Positions 36,038 through 47,635 of a stretch of 64,000 nucleotides of DNA are shown here, piece after piece. The stretch spans positions 3,882,002 through 3,946,001 of the forward strand of contig JAGMVK010000002.1 in assembly GCA_020747065.1 (NCBI GenBank), read 5' to 3'. The translations under genes were made by a program, and so were the position numbers. Below the pieces are notes generated by a model. That model was not told where the DNA came from. It saw only the letters and a list, made by a program, of their open reading frames with translations, and made no database searches. Source of the DNA: Cadophora sp. MPI-SDFR-AT-0126. Its lineage: Eukaryota; Ascomycota; Leotiomycetes; Helotiales; Ploettnerulaceae. How positions within the stretch are numbered: position 1 is the first letter of the stretch; the number at the start of each line of letters is the position of its first letter.

Positions 36038-36733
36038 ATGGTCATGACACAAATCGACGATGGTGACGAGGACGACGAGAACCCACGACCTACGAAGCAG
36101 CGGAGACTGCTCCCAGCGTCGCCTAATATGCCTCCAACGCCTCCCCTTGAACAGAGCTCACCATGGCCTTGCCTGGCACGGCCTCACAAAGTGACGCCAT
36201 CCTCAACCACGCAATTTGAGATCGGCGATGCGCAGTCCAAGACTGATCTGGCTCATCCGCCCAAGTCCGTAAATAATGACCACCACTACGCCCCACCAAG
36301 CTCTCGCAGTCCCTCGGATACGGAGGAGTCGGCATCAGCCGCGGAGTATAAGGAATGGCCCTTCCAAGGTTTCCTAAAGCGCGTTACGATTGGCAATCAG
36401 ATCACATACAATCTCGAGTTTTCGTTGTCACATGTCCCTGAGCACTTGGGCCTCTCACTTCATTGAGAAGTTTTTAGCATTAGCTCTAGGGAGTCGTCAG
36501 TGGAGGCTGCAGTCTCTCGCCGAGCTGCCACTTCTCGCAAGCCAGGCAAGGAGCTGACTAATAATCAAGAGAGTCTGTTGGCTAAGATGGTCCACAAAGA
36601 CAAGACCTGGGCAGAGATAGGACGGCATTTCCCAGGCCACACACTGCAGTCGCTGAAGGAGAACTTCTTCACGAAGCAAGGGGGGAAGCCTCGGAAGCGG
36701 GGTCAAAAGGCCGGGGTTAAGGTTCGTGTTTGA
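36038..36733 (+). pseudogene. Myb/SANT-domain protein (Starship-associated type), one in-frame stop
   Basis: Acidic, disordered N-terminus (GDEDDENPRPTKQRR), then a conserved block EWPFQGFLKRVTIGNQITYNLEF, then a C-terminal Myb/SANT-like helix-turn-helix (LTNNQESLLAKMVHKDKTWAEIGRHFP...TLQSLKENFF) and a basic tail GKPRKRGQKAG. The frame is the same on both sides of a single TGA at 36464-36466, so the gene is one nonsense change from intact. Myb/SANT genes of this sort are recurrent Starship-related genes. The start at 36038 or 36044 was chosen after the Asp repeat; an upstream Met at 35894 is also in frame. A nuclear DNA-binding role is inferred from the fold. Confidence 0.65.
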
Positions 36734-37725
36734 AGGATACAAGCTCTCCTCAAGGTAGCGGATGCATAGAATGTAAGATGCTTAACATTTTCTTTCCCAA
36801 CCCTAAGGTTGCTTGCATCTACGCCCAAATATGATTTCCTACTCTCTGATACTGCGCCTTCCATCATCTTCCATATGTACCTTCTGTTCAGTCCCAACCC
36901 TTGTGATCTTCTCGCGTATCATCTACTTGCATGCAACATAACGTATGCCGATGCATCCATTGAATACCCAGCCTTGTCGATCTCCTCTTCCGTCAAGCCT
37001 TGATTTCGGAGGCAGTGTTTCCAAGACTGAAGTTCTTCGTCGGTTGCTGTGGGAATCAAAGAACCGATGGTTGCATATTTTGCACCCATCTGCATGCCAG
37101 TGTATCCTGAGACTGTCAGTAGGTTCCCGTGAGAGAATGTGTGACGTGCCGCGAGAAATAATGAGCTTCCAGCCTAGTTGATTCTCTGCTTCCACTATCC
37201 CTTGGCTGAGTCTAGCCTCCAGATTGCTCTAAGGCATCGTGTATGATATCGACGAGAAGACTCGGGTCTGAAGACAGCGTATAAAGCAAGAATATCGCTT
37301 CAAGTCTTTTCTAGGAGAGGACAAGCTTTTTACTACAACGCTGGTTAGCTCTCCAAAAAGTATGTCTCCAACTTCGGAATTTCAACTTCGGCGAGGTGCC
37401 GAGGTCCGTCATATAATCGAATGCATGTGCACAGCTGGCAAATTAGTCTCACTAAGGAAGTGGCGACTATATACATGCGATAGTTTGCTTGGGGGTGTTC
37501 TTTGCCACTGTAAGTGCTGCTTCAATGTTACGAAGCTGTGGTGGGCAGCTTGAGTCATTGAGATGAGTTGCTCGTGGACGTATTACCTCGCACAGAAGAA
37601 TGTCACATAGTTCTTTCTCAATCCCCGAAGTTCCTGTCTAAGCTGGCTTCCTAGTTCGAGTCGATGCCATCATATCAGAAACGTAAGGGTGGGTATCACA
37701 CGTCACGTGTACAGAAATGGGTTGA
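36734..37725. other. intergenic, no gene seen
   Basis: Short open frames on both strands without recognisable motifs. Confidence 0.45.
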
Positions 37726-38343
37726 ATGATTATGCTACCTCCTTGCGGCATCTCTGCGGAGCTATTCGCAGCTAACTCAGAACTCATGAATCATACTTTC
37801 ACCTGCTTACTGGCTCGTGGATCTAACCTCGTGCGACAGCAGTGGGATCGACATCCAGAGAATAGCTTTCCCCCTGCGAGTTTGAAAAGACACCTTGTCT
37901 TGCTGGCCATGCGGTCCAGAAGTTCCGGCCTCTTGATCAGCTATCACCGTATCTACCTCCATCGACATCCCACAGTATTTGGACCGGATGCTGGAGCATT
38001 CAGACCCGAGAGAATGCTGGATGAACCATTCCACAAACTTCCGCCCAACTCCTGGAAGCCGTTCGGAAATGGTATACGTAGGTGCATTAGCAGGCCGTTC
38101 GCCTGGCAGGAAGCGCTACTGACTGTAGCGCTCCTGCTGCAAAACCTCAATTTCCGTTTCGTCGATCCTTCCTACCAGCTTCACATCAGGCAAACTCTGA
38201 CTCTCAAGCCAAAGGATTTCTTCATGCATGCCATTCTCAGGGACCATGTTGACCCTGTTCACCTGGAGAAGATCCTCCATTCCAACTTCTCTACAGAACA
38301 CCCGGCGATAGCAAAAGACTCTAAGATCAATTACGCTGCGTAG
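37726..38343 (+). pseudogene. cytochrome P450 C-terminal fragment (CYP505-like)
   Basis: The second half reads as the end of a P450 haem domain of the fatty-acid hydroxylase (P450foxy/CYP505) type: [36 protein letters not shown], then [21 protein letters not shown] and [12 protein letters not shown]. The Cys ligand is kept (GIRRC), but the following Gly of the FxxGxRxCxG motif is Ser. The I-helix and ExxR region are missing, and no reductase domain follows before the stop at 38341. It is a truncated relic ending immediately at the right 22-bp repeat. Confidence 0.75.
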
Positions 38344-38345
38344 CT

Positions 38346-38367
38346 AGTCAGAACCAGGAACGTTACA
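38346..38367. repeat. 22-bp direct repeat, right copy
   Basis: Identical to 27193-27214 in the same orientation, 11.15 kb away; it starts 3 nt after the stop codon of the P450 fragment. Confidence 0.7.
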
Positions 38368-38434
38368 CCTTACTCGTTCAACATTCTCATCGAACATTCT
38401 ACCTAAGTACATTCGTCCTAACAGACTTGAAATA

Positions 38435-39253
38435 CTATGCGCTCAAGCCCAACAACTCCTCTGGCAGTATAACAGGCTCTTGAAACGCCGTGATCGTCTC
38501 ATTGTGCCAATTGTCCTCCACGACTCCAATTGAAACAATCACGGCCTCTCCCCCAGCCGCCTTGCCCACCACCTTCCCCTCTACAACGACATTCGTCTCC
38601 CCTCTCACCAAGTAGGTCTTGCCTTGCTGCACCGCAATGACACTTCCATCCTTGTTCCTAAGCTCCTGCTTGATAATCCCAAGATCCAGTTCCAGCGGAG
38701 AGGGATTCACATACGTCAACGTATTCTTGAATCCTCCTCCCTCGACAACCGTCTTCGCAATACTAGTCTTCGGCCCGTTCATTCCTTTCAGCGGAACATC
38801 TTTGTTGTAATCAATCTCGGCTGACAGGCCCAGCAATGCCTTCACAGTCCCTTTCCCATTCTTCAATTGCAGGACCAGGGACTCGTCACGCAGGACAGCA
38901 GTGACGAAGGCTTTGAAGGCCGCTTTGTCGGTGATCTTGATGACTTGGGCGGGGATGTGGACGTCTGCTCCTGAAGAGCTGGTTTTGATGACTGGGAGGT
39001 CGAGTTTGCCAAAGGCACCACCGGATCCGACAAGGTCGACTGTCATGGGAGAGATGGTGGAGCTGATGGGACCGGTGTTCGTGACACGGGACTCGATGCT
39101 CATTTTGAAAGTGCTGTGTTGATATGTCAGAGTTGTCTTGTAGGGCAGGAATTGGGGTTGGAAATGGCCTTACTCTGGAGTAGCATCGGAGATTTTGATG
39201 AGGGATACCTCGAGTTGCGAGTTATTGACGATGTGTTGAGTGATGGCGTCCAT
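38435..39253 (-). CDS. DUF3712-family (LEA-like) protein
   Basis: Predicted 252-residue protein from two exons, 39253-39174 and 39113-38435, with a 60-nt intron (donor GTAAGG). It has the DUF3712 layout: an N-terminal beta-rich LEA-like half (LEVSLIKISDATPDTFKMSIESRVTNTGPI, SPMTVDLVG), a middle AFKAFVTAVLRDESLVLQLKNGKG, then LKGMNGPKTSIAKTVVEGGG and NPSPLELDLG. These fungal proteins usually carry a membrane anchor and are uncharacterised; here no clear transmembrane segment or signal peptide is present, so it may be cytosolic. The frame is intact. A perfect 40-nt palindrome lies about 230 bp upstream of the start. Confidence 0.82.
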
Positions 39254-39482
39254 GTTGACAGGTAGGAGTCTGAATTCTATCAAAGAAGAAAGTGGGAAAG
39301 TATGTAATATTACGTATGAAATGGTAAGAATAATTTGTTTGTGGATAGAGAGCTTGAGAACCCGAACAGGACGTCTTCGATGGGGGGTTTATACTCAGAC
39401 TCTCTATAATTTGATCTCGGTATTGGCATTCCGCTCTTTGCACCTTCTTCATGCAGATAAATAAACACAGCTATCTCAACGT

Positions 39483-39522
39483 CAGGTGAACGTGATAGAC
39501 CTCGGTCTATCACGTTCACCTG
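39483..39522. repeat. perfect 19-bp-arm palindrome
   Basis: Arms 39483-39501 and 39504-39522 are exact reverse complements (CAGGTGAACGTGATAGACC and its complement) around a 2-nt centre. It would form a strong hairpin or cruciform. It lies upstream of the DUF3712 gene and could be an operator, a foldback footprint or an unrelated relic. Confidence 0.85.
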
Positions 39523-41735
39523 AATACAACGCCCAATTCGTTCCTATTGTTTCTGATAATTCATGCTGGGAAGCAGCTGTACCCCGCGATTAGCGCTTTA
39601 GAGTTTCGCCAGGCGGGGGTGGCGTTGACTCTGTGAGTCGCTGCATAAGAGTTCTCTGAAAATAATTAATGTGCTACGTAATTACATAGGCATGCCTTAT
39701 GCCGAGGCTGAAAATGAATATTGGCAATGTCATCATATGTACTTGTTTGAGAAACTTTGTCATATGAAACAATCAACTACGGAGGGAAACGTGGCTCAAA
39801 CCATATGCATATATTGCCTGAGGCTCCAGGAGTGAAGAACCCTAATTTTAGTGATGTTGCGATGTCTCATCGCAAACAGAGCTATTGAAACGTCCTATGC
39901 AGCTCAGAAGTGCCTTGACATGAAGAACCAGAGCCCAAGTGGATAACAACAGTCTGCCTAAAGCAAGTTAGGTCTCCTACTTCCTACATGCCCAAATATT
40001 CCAACACTTGGCATCTGTGCGTCGTAACGTCCCACTGTAACGACACTAGCCAAGATAGCAGTGCAAGAGGTATATGGGAGTACATTGGCTGAGGCTATCG
40101 AGAACTAATAGGTCTGATACGAAGGAAACAAGAAGATAGGGAAGGAAAAGGAGTCTGAGGGAGGACCTCCTTATATACAGGCACCGAAACCCCCCTGGCG
40201 CTAGCTCAACTCGCTATGACCCTATTCCCCTGAATGCTAGAACACGTGGGCCGATCGTCACAATGCCGTTGCACAACAACCAGCAGCCATGATATCGTGC
40301 GTGATGCCCATGTTTGTGAAGAAAGAGCGGATTCGCACAGAATTGAGCGCATAGATCATCTAAATCAGAAATGAATCAAAAGGCAACCAGTCATTTGCCG
40401 AAATCTCGAATTCGGATTCTTGATGGAATTGAAGCCAGCAGCGACCGAACAGTTTGACTTATGAAAGTTCTCATTATCTTGTACTGCTGCCAGGGTTGCA
40501 TCTTACCAAAGATCTTCCTTATTAAAAGCTAGTTCCCCATACTCGTAGATTTGAGTTTAACTCTCGGACGCCGATTCGTTTGGTAGAACAATCCACGAAA
40601 CCTTGGTTACTATGTCTGGAAATACTAGTATTCCTCACTACTCTGCATCATCAACTACCAATCTGCCGATCCGAGGCTTGCGTGTGGCAGAGCGGATGAG
40701 ATGGCCAAATCTACCCAGCTTGCAGTGTATTAGGATCAGACAGATCACGAGATCAAGTGATTGGTGCTTGGAATCTTGGATCTCAACTGATGCTTTTTTC
40801 TATTTGCTGGAACTTGGTTCTTAGATATTAAGTGGGATTGGAATGCTGTGACTTAGTCTTAGCTTGGAATTAAGTTTTTCTATGCTAATTGAAGTACGGA
40901 TTAAGACTCTGATGACATCAACAAAAGACTTTGCGGACGCCCTCGGTTAATCGGCGTTTGGCACAAGCGGCCACCGCAGGTACGTAGGGGCTAAAGGTAA
41001 AGTCATATTTTGATTGGTTTTTGAAGATATTCAAGATATTAATGCTGCACACTTAAATGAGGGGGAGACTGCTGCATTATTAGAACCGTCACCCGTGAAG
41101 GCTCTATCGACGTAAGTGCTTAGAGCCCCTGATGGGGAAGATAGGACATTCACACTGCGTCCTGAATAGCCACTCAAGTACTACAAAGGAGTCCTCTTCA
41201 CTACCACCAACTGCGTCTCATTATTTGATCCAAATCTCGAATTTATCTCAATCTCAAGTCTCCAAACCTGGATGTTGATTCTCAGATTAATCGCTGCAAC
41301 TCGAAGGCTCCAAGATTCAGTGATAAGGAATTAGCGTCTTTTACGAAATATTCAAATGAATGGACGTGAGATCAAGAATGCTTTTAAAATAACCAGTTTT
41401 TTGGCTGGTAGGAAAAGAGAAACTTCAGCAGCTGGTCAGAGAAACTTCAGCAACTAGTCATGTGGAGAGGTTTGATAAGGCTTCAAAATGAGAGGTTAGA
41501 ATTGTGTCTAGAAAAGATTAAGAATGAAGCCAGTTAATCTCCTCTTGACCCTGTTAGATGACATATAGCAGTTAAGGAGTTAGTTGGGGAGGCTTAACTG
41601 CGGTATTACTAACTCAACTTGACGATCACCTAAACTCCCCTGTAAATTCATTATACTATCACCTCCAGGGTGGCTTTTAAAACAAAATACAAAAACTTAA
41701 ATAAACACCCTGTAATCTTACTATTGCCTCCATAT
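39523..41735. other. intergenic, no gene recognised
   Basis: A long stretch with only short open frames on either strand. No motif, transposon end or RNA gene could be supported. Confidence 0.5.
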
Positions 41736-43860
41736 CTATCGCAATATAAAGCGCTTCTTCGGACCTAAACGCCACGCCTCAACAGCACTTTTGCCGCTTA
41801 AATTCTCCAACGTAATCTTGATAAGTCTGTACCGCTCCGATATCCCATCCTTTGTCCCGACGACGAGATAGACGATCGCATCTGGTTCTTGACGCTTAAA
41901 TAGATCTATCCGACGCTTCTCGGCCTTCGGTGACTTCCTATCCGCGACCTGGATAGCCTTGTAGATATCCTTGCGTGGTTCTCCATATGTGCTAATGATC
42001 ACACACTCCAGTTTTCCCTTTTTCAACTTCTGCTGGAACTCTTCTAGTGAGCAGGGCCCCCGGGAGAGGTTCACCTGGATAGCCTTCGATAGGATCCGCT
42101 TAGATGGCGTTTCTGGGTCTCGCTGCCAGTATCGTAGCTTCTTGTGGTTAAGGACATGTGCGTTGAAGCAGAGCTCGTTGGCTGTGAGAAGTAGGTCTAT
42201 GATTAATTGCCTATAATGCTTAAGTTTAGTGAGCCAGGCGAAATTTCTGGGGGTATCCTTTTTGAAGCCGACTCGTACAGAGCTTAGGTAACTCGTTTAG
42301 CAATAGGGGAGGTCACTCTTGGATTTGATTCGACTGAACCAGCCAGCCTATGACCAGGATAGAAATCCTACTCTGCGTTGTGGCTTGGGATTTCTTAGCG
42401 TTGATATGCTGAAAGCGTGTACATGGTGTATCCAAGAAAGAGCGTAGCTGAGATGGTCCAAGTGAGCTCGTTCAACATCACCGGAGGTTGCGATTGGGGA
42501 AGGAATAGGTAAGCCGGCTAAGCTGGCTATCTTTGCAGTCGTCTGTGTGTAGAAGCGGGCAATACCTGCAAATGCGTTTAAGATATCGTCCTTGTTTGTC
42601 AATTCTCTTTTAGTGTACTCCTGTATATGGGTTTAGTATCTGCGCAAGTTATTAATCTTGCGATGGTTCGCTCCGTTGTGCTTCACATTCAGATGTGAGA
42701 ATTTGTTTGAGTTACCGTAAACATATTTTCCTGCACGGTGGAACGCTATCACGCGCTACTGACTTTGAATGTGGAGCTTTTCCGCGTCGGTCTTGAAGGC
42801 TTCCAAAAGATTCATTGAGTTACATTCAAAATAAGCTTAACTGTCAGTGAAAAACAGACTGCGAGTCGAGAAGATTCCTTCCTGTAACGTCCATCCTCTA
42901 GTCGACTATTTTGCATCGTTTATGGCTTTATGCGGGTCATCTATGGTAGAAATGATTTGGTACTTTCCGATTTTCGTACACTGTGGTTGCCAAAATCGAG
43001 GTCTCGAGCTTACACCTGGCAGTCCATATTCTGAGTCCTGTCCCAATGCAAATATTATCAACTGCGAGCCAGCATAGATGTCCCCTATACGACTGCACTG
43101 CTGTTGCTTTTCGATTTCGCTCTTTTGATTGATACAGTACGTATCCACCTAGAGGAACTGATAGCCAAGGTCCCTAGTAACTTAGATAGCATCTCGAATT
43201 GTCAGTAGAATGTCGTTAGGAAGCTTCGATAACAGTAGTTCATCGGTATATTTTGTGATCTCTATTTGCGGGGTCTCTTTTCTGCCTGTTGTCGAGAGTG
43301 GTGCCCTCTTTGCAGGTGGGTTACCCTAAACATAGCTAAGAGCTACATATTTGTCGCCATAACAATGTGCTATGATATCTCCGTCCTTAGAAAAACAGTC
43401 AATGACCTTCATTCCATTGACCTTGAGTGATTTTGGATTGTAATGGTTCTTGTGGTGATCTTTGCAATACTCCAGCTATGGCTTGACTATTTCAGGGTCA
43501 AATGTGGGAGATACTTGTTGGGGAGAGAAGATATCTGATTCCGGATGTCCGTCTGGTAAAACGATAGCTATTCCCCTCGATATTATATGCCGCCTGAAGT
43601 CCTCTTTCTACTTGCCCGCGAATAGAACAACAGCGATGTGAAATAGTGCATCATATGCTTTGAGTTTATTCCGCGAAGTCTGGAAATCGTTGACATGATT
43701 GAGATACCGGAGATACCGAAAGATATGTATTTCGTCTCGACGATCTCTTCCTTTCCAATGTGAGGGTTCTAACTTTCTCAGAAAGGATTCTATCTATGGA
43801 GCGTACAACTAGCGGCAGAGTGGGCAGGTCGTAGCAGGCGAGATATTTCGATAGTGTCTT
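41736..43860 (-). pseudogene. HET-domain (heterokaryon incompatibility) gene with multiple nonsense codons
   Basis: Reads as a complete HET-type protein on the minus strand, broken by stops. Order: CPLCR near 43830; HIFRYLRYLNHV; LEYCKDHHKNHYNP; then the HET core DKYVALSYV-stop-GNPP, TIRDAI-stop-VTRDLGYQFL-stop-VDTYCINQKSEIEKQQQ, IGDIYAG and DSEYGLPGVSSRPR. After a frame change comes RGWTLQE with STRSLFFTDS-stop-AYFECN, then LTNKDDILNAFAGIARFY, GFLSWS and a C-terminal VGTKDGISERYRLIKI ending at 41736. At least seven stops stand at positions where Trp or Gln is expected (for example ALSYVWG), as RIP makes by TGG/CAG to TAG. HET proteins trigger incompatibility cell death; this copy is inactive. 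Confidence 0.88.
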
Positions 43861-45461
43861 CCAACCTTTGATATCAGCATGCCATGCTAGTCAACTCTTC
43901 CCTCATAACCTATGCAATGATTAATTTTGTTCCAGGGTATAGTGGAACACTCCTCGCAAAGCTCGCTGTTTAACGAGAGTGAGAGGTGGCATGCACGCTT
44001 ATTAGTAGGATTGTTGGGGGCCTTAAAAGTCTCACGGCTATCATGCTGTGCCCTCTTCCCTAACGCTGAGTGCTGCGGTAGACCAGGACTATGCTTCCGG
44101 TGCTGGAGCTAGTGTTGGTTTTTTCTTGTATAGGTAGACATCTGTGTGAGGTTGTTAGCGACGTACATTTATAGGTTCCAGAACAGTCGTTGTAATTTGG
44201 CGTCGCTCAGACTTATACTGTACTATACAAGCAACATAGCCCTTACAATGTCTCTCTGCCTGGTGCGATTTTTACCGAACCTCTTCTGCGGAGAGTTAGG
44301 TGTTGTCGACGGTGAGGTCTTTCCAGGACGTCGGTTCGATTCCATGATATCTGAATGCGTTGTTTGTCACGGGCAACATTTGAACTTGATATTTAGGGGG
44401 AGAAAATATGGATTTCCTTGAACGATTTTTTAGTAGTTAAGGAGTAAAATTTGAGGTTGGAAAGAGATTCCAGAGGGAACAGTTATAAGGCTGCGAGGTT
44501 GGCTATTAAAGCCCTTTATCCATAAGTAACCTCTTCCCACCCACCACGCCCACCCCAGGGCCTCCGCTCTATCCTATTTGTTGGAATTGCAGCGAAGTAA
44601 AAAGAACGTTGTACTCCGAGAATCCAGCCATCCACAGGCCGGGAAACCATCCACAGGCCGGGAAAGAGGCCGCCCCCCCACACTATTATATTATCGTCCA
44701 ATCCATTCGTTCGGGACGGCGCGAGGCGGGCCTTAGGAAGGCAGACTTGCATTAGCGAGGCTCCCCCAGAAAATAAGAAAGTGCAAAAAATCATATCCAA
44801 ATCCTTGTGTTTTGGCTTGAGAGTGTCTCGTGCAGCGACTGAAATCAAGGAATATCTCCTTCAATAACTCAGTCTACGCCTAGTAAATATGTCAGGGGTT
44901 CCGGCTTGATTGCGACACGGCCGCAAGATGAATAAATTCCAACAACCATCTCTCCTCTGATGACGACGCACCTCCCTTTCTGTTGAAGTGGGGTTCCCGT
45001 TAGCGTGTATTGCTTCTTATCGGGTGGAACCTCTGACGCTCCTCTATATAATTGTCGCTTTCCCACCCTCTTAGAAGGGTATGCTCAATCAAGATCATTA
45101 TCAAATCATACCTATTTTTAACACTTTCGACATTGAGAAACTCCTCTAAAGCATGCGGAATCTAATCATCTCACTTTCTTTGCCCTGGTCTACCGGCAAA
45201 ATGGGTTTCAGGAGCACTGTCTTGATTTCGACGTAATCGTGTGTCGAATGGATCTTCAAGAGCTGTTACGCTTCTGCTTACTACACACCATCTTTTCGAT
45301 ATTGCGAATCTCACTTGGAAGAAAGCGAAGAAGAAAAAAGGATACCTAGTCCAGGCATTTCAAACTGATTTCAGTTAGGATATGATTGTAAATTATGGAC
45401 CTGTTTCGGTGAAAAGCGAAAATGTGCACGTGTAATTGGCCCAATTTTTAGAGTTGGGTCT
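43861..45461. other. intergenic, no gene recognised
   Basis: Contains a short tandem duplication (CCATCCACAGGCCGGGAAA, twice, about 44628-44665) and small open frames without motifs (44848-44516 and 45066-44869, minus). Confidence 0.45.
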
Positions 45462-46166
45462 GTGCACACGTTTCTTACCAGAAAAGGGCGTAGCATACAG
45501 AGCCGTAGGACGAAGAAGCTCGACAAACCCGCCGTCGCGCGAACTACACCACCTCCTGGGCAACGCGAGAGAGCTCCATCAGAAGAAACTAGTTCATTTG
45601 CGGTAACTGGTACGGAAGCTATACTAGGGCCATCCGTGAAGCGAGATACGACTATTCACCTCCAACTCGACGTTGAGCATGATCTTGAGAGCCGTCTTGA
45701 AGAATTCTCTCGATTGAAACGGCTTGGAGATTTTCTAGGTGCAAATAAATACTTTGAAGCAAACCTCCAGGAGTTTATTCATATTTCGCCCGTATCTGTC
45801 GAGTTAGCAGACATGCTCCTTGCACAGGGTGCGTACAAGCGTTTGAAAGAACTTCGAATGAGGAACGAGCTGAACCCGCCGCTGAACCCGGATGAGCTGA
45901 TCAGTCACAAGTCTGAGTCTAGGTCCGATGACCACTTCAGATCACTGTCAAATACTTCATATCCGAGAACTCAGACATCCAGCATGGCTAAACAGCCCGA
46001 TAGTGGTGTTGACAGATTTGACATCACGTTCCTCCTGATTGAGGCTACTTCTTCCATGTACTCAGAAGGTTCACTAAGGCGGGCGCTCAGATTGGCTAAA
46101 CCCGACGATACTCGAGCTGAACCCAAACTCAACTTCAGTAAGATTTTTGGAAGTCTCTTGTCTTGA
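45462..46166 (+). CDS. N-terminal part of a conserved fungal hypothetical protein
   Basis: An open frame of 234 codons with the block DLESRLEEFSRLKRLGDFLGANKYFEANLQEFI followed by VELADMLLAQGAYKRLKEL. I recognise this as a helical, TPR-like N-terminal segment of large uncharacterised proteins repeated in many Pezizomycotina genomes, usually far longer than 234 residues. Here it ends at SLLS without a continuation in any frame that I can see. It has no ATG at the front (45462 is GTG), so its first exon is missing or lies upstream across an intron. It is probably a truncated copy. No function is known. Confidence 0.5.
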   Translation: MHTFLTRKGRSIQSRRTKKLDKPAVARTTPPPGQRERAPSEETSSFAVTGTEAILGPSVKRDTTIHLQLDVEHDLESRLEEFSRLKRLGDFLGANKYFEANLQEFIHISPVSVELADMLLAQGAYKRLKELRMRNELNPPLNPDELISHKSESRSDDHFRSLSNTSYPRTQTSSMAKQPDSGVDRFDITFLLIEATSSMYSEGSLRRALRLAKPDDTRAEPKLNFSKIFGSLLS

Positions 46167-46186
46167 TGACATCTGCTGATATCTAA

Positions 46187-46408
46187 AGTTGCACAGCATA
46201 CTGCTTTCTTTGGAAATCCTGACATATAATCTCTTCGACTTTCTTAACCTCAAAATCTCGGTCAAACGCGTTGAAAAAGCGGTCTTTCGTGGGTGTATCG
46301 TATTCTTTGAGGTCTTCTTTCCATACCGGAGGCTTCCTTTTGGATGCGCTGCGTAGTTTTCGTGCTATCGTGTTGATTTTAAAAGTTGGTGTTGTTGACG
46401 CGTTATTT
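46187..46408 (-). pseudogene. short coding remnant, unknown family
   Basis: The minus frame is open for about 70 codons with ordinary protein character (ARKLRSASKRKPPVWKEDLKEYDTP, DRFFNAFDRDFEVKKVEEII). It has no Met at the start and no recognised domain. It may be the last exon of a lost gene. Confidence 0.3.
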
Positions 46409-47635
46409 TAGAAAGGGGAAAATTAGCGTCCCACGAATTCCTGCACCCCCTGGTGGACCGGCCTCTTTGTAAAACACCTACCTCCAGTTGCTAGCCCTTA
46501 CACCGGTGGTACAGGTAGCTCTTGACAAGCAGAACCCCATACTGGTGCGAGTAAAGCCACATTACGTTCTTGGGTAATTTCTCATCATCCTTCTTGCTGA
46601 TCCTGTGACTCAGAAGAAATTGCTTCTAGAATGAATCTCACGTGGACTTGAGCTTCGACAATCCCAGTCCGAACTTCTCGATAGTCTCGGTAAATGATGG
46701 GTTTAACTGTTCGCTCATCATCCTATAGTTGCCGACAACAAAAGATGTGACTTAGTGCTCAGGGGTGTAAATGGCGGCAATCTCTCCCATAATGTGGTCA
46801 TGGATCTCTTTCGCTATCATGGCTTCTGAATAGTTAACGAGACAGTCAGTATACATCCATATTACCTGAATGGGCTGGCAGGCTTCGGATTTTTCCAGGG
46901 GGGACAAATGTCAACGTCTTATCAGCTACCAGCATGTCTATTAGAGGTTATAGGGATGCGATAATATAAGCAACGCTGACAAGCTGACCAAGTTAAAAAC
47001 TACCGTCTCCAGGGGGGAGGGGGGATAGTAGCATATGAGGCCTATGGAGCTCGTCGAAAGCCAACCCCGCTGCCAAGCTGAACTACATCAGGCCGCGATA
47101 AGGAGTAGCAAGGACAAGCCGAACCTACCATCCCATTCCTGTGCTTGATAGTCACATAGCAAGGTAGCAATAACGGTACAGGACAATAATTTGGGGATAG
47201 AGTGAGCAACGGAGAGGGCATATCTAGCACTTCTACAACAAATCAAGAGTCGCTAATCTGGTCAGCGTGCAATTGGAGCTTTTTCAAGAAGCCTGCTGAA
47301 GTTATACAGCAATGTATTGGGCCTTCAACAATTATGGCGGAACTGGTTCTACTACACAACGTAGAGAGGTTTTGACGCGTTCCGTCACAGGGGATCTGGG
47401 AGGCACACGGAGGAAAAGTGTATGTTACTTTATAACGCCACTAAGACTTAGTCCAGAAGTGGTAGAAATGACAGGTCTATAGCATGGACCTGCATCCTTT
47501 GACGTGAGATGAATGCCTCCTCCTCTCGTGCTCCAAAGTAGAACGTTTCAGGGTTCAACTGCCAAGAATAGGTGATGAGGAACAATTCGGTCTAACTCGG
47601 CAACATCGTCGCTCAGCATGCATTTCTCTGCAGCT
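46409..47635. other. intergenic, no gene recognised
   Basis: No supported gene; possible 3' region of the downstream minus-strand hypothetical gene. Confidence 0.4.

Noticed and set aside
44200..44350. GGTTCGATTCC, a tRNA B-box-like sequence
   Set aside because: No T-stem pairing, A box or acceptor stem could be built around it.
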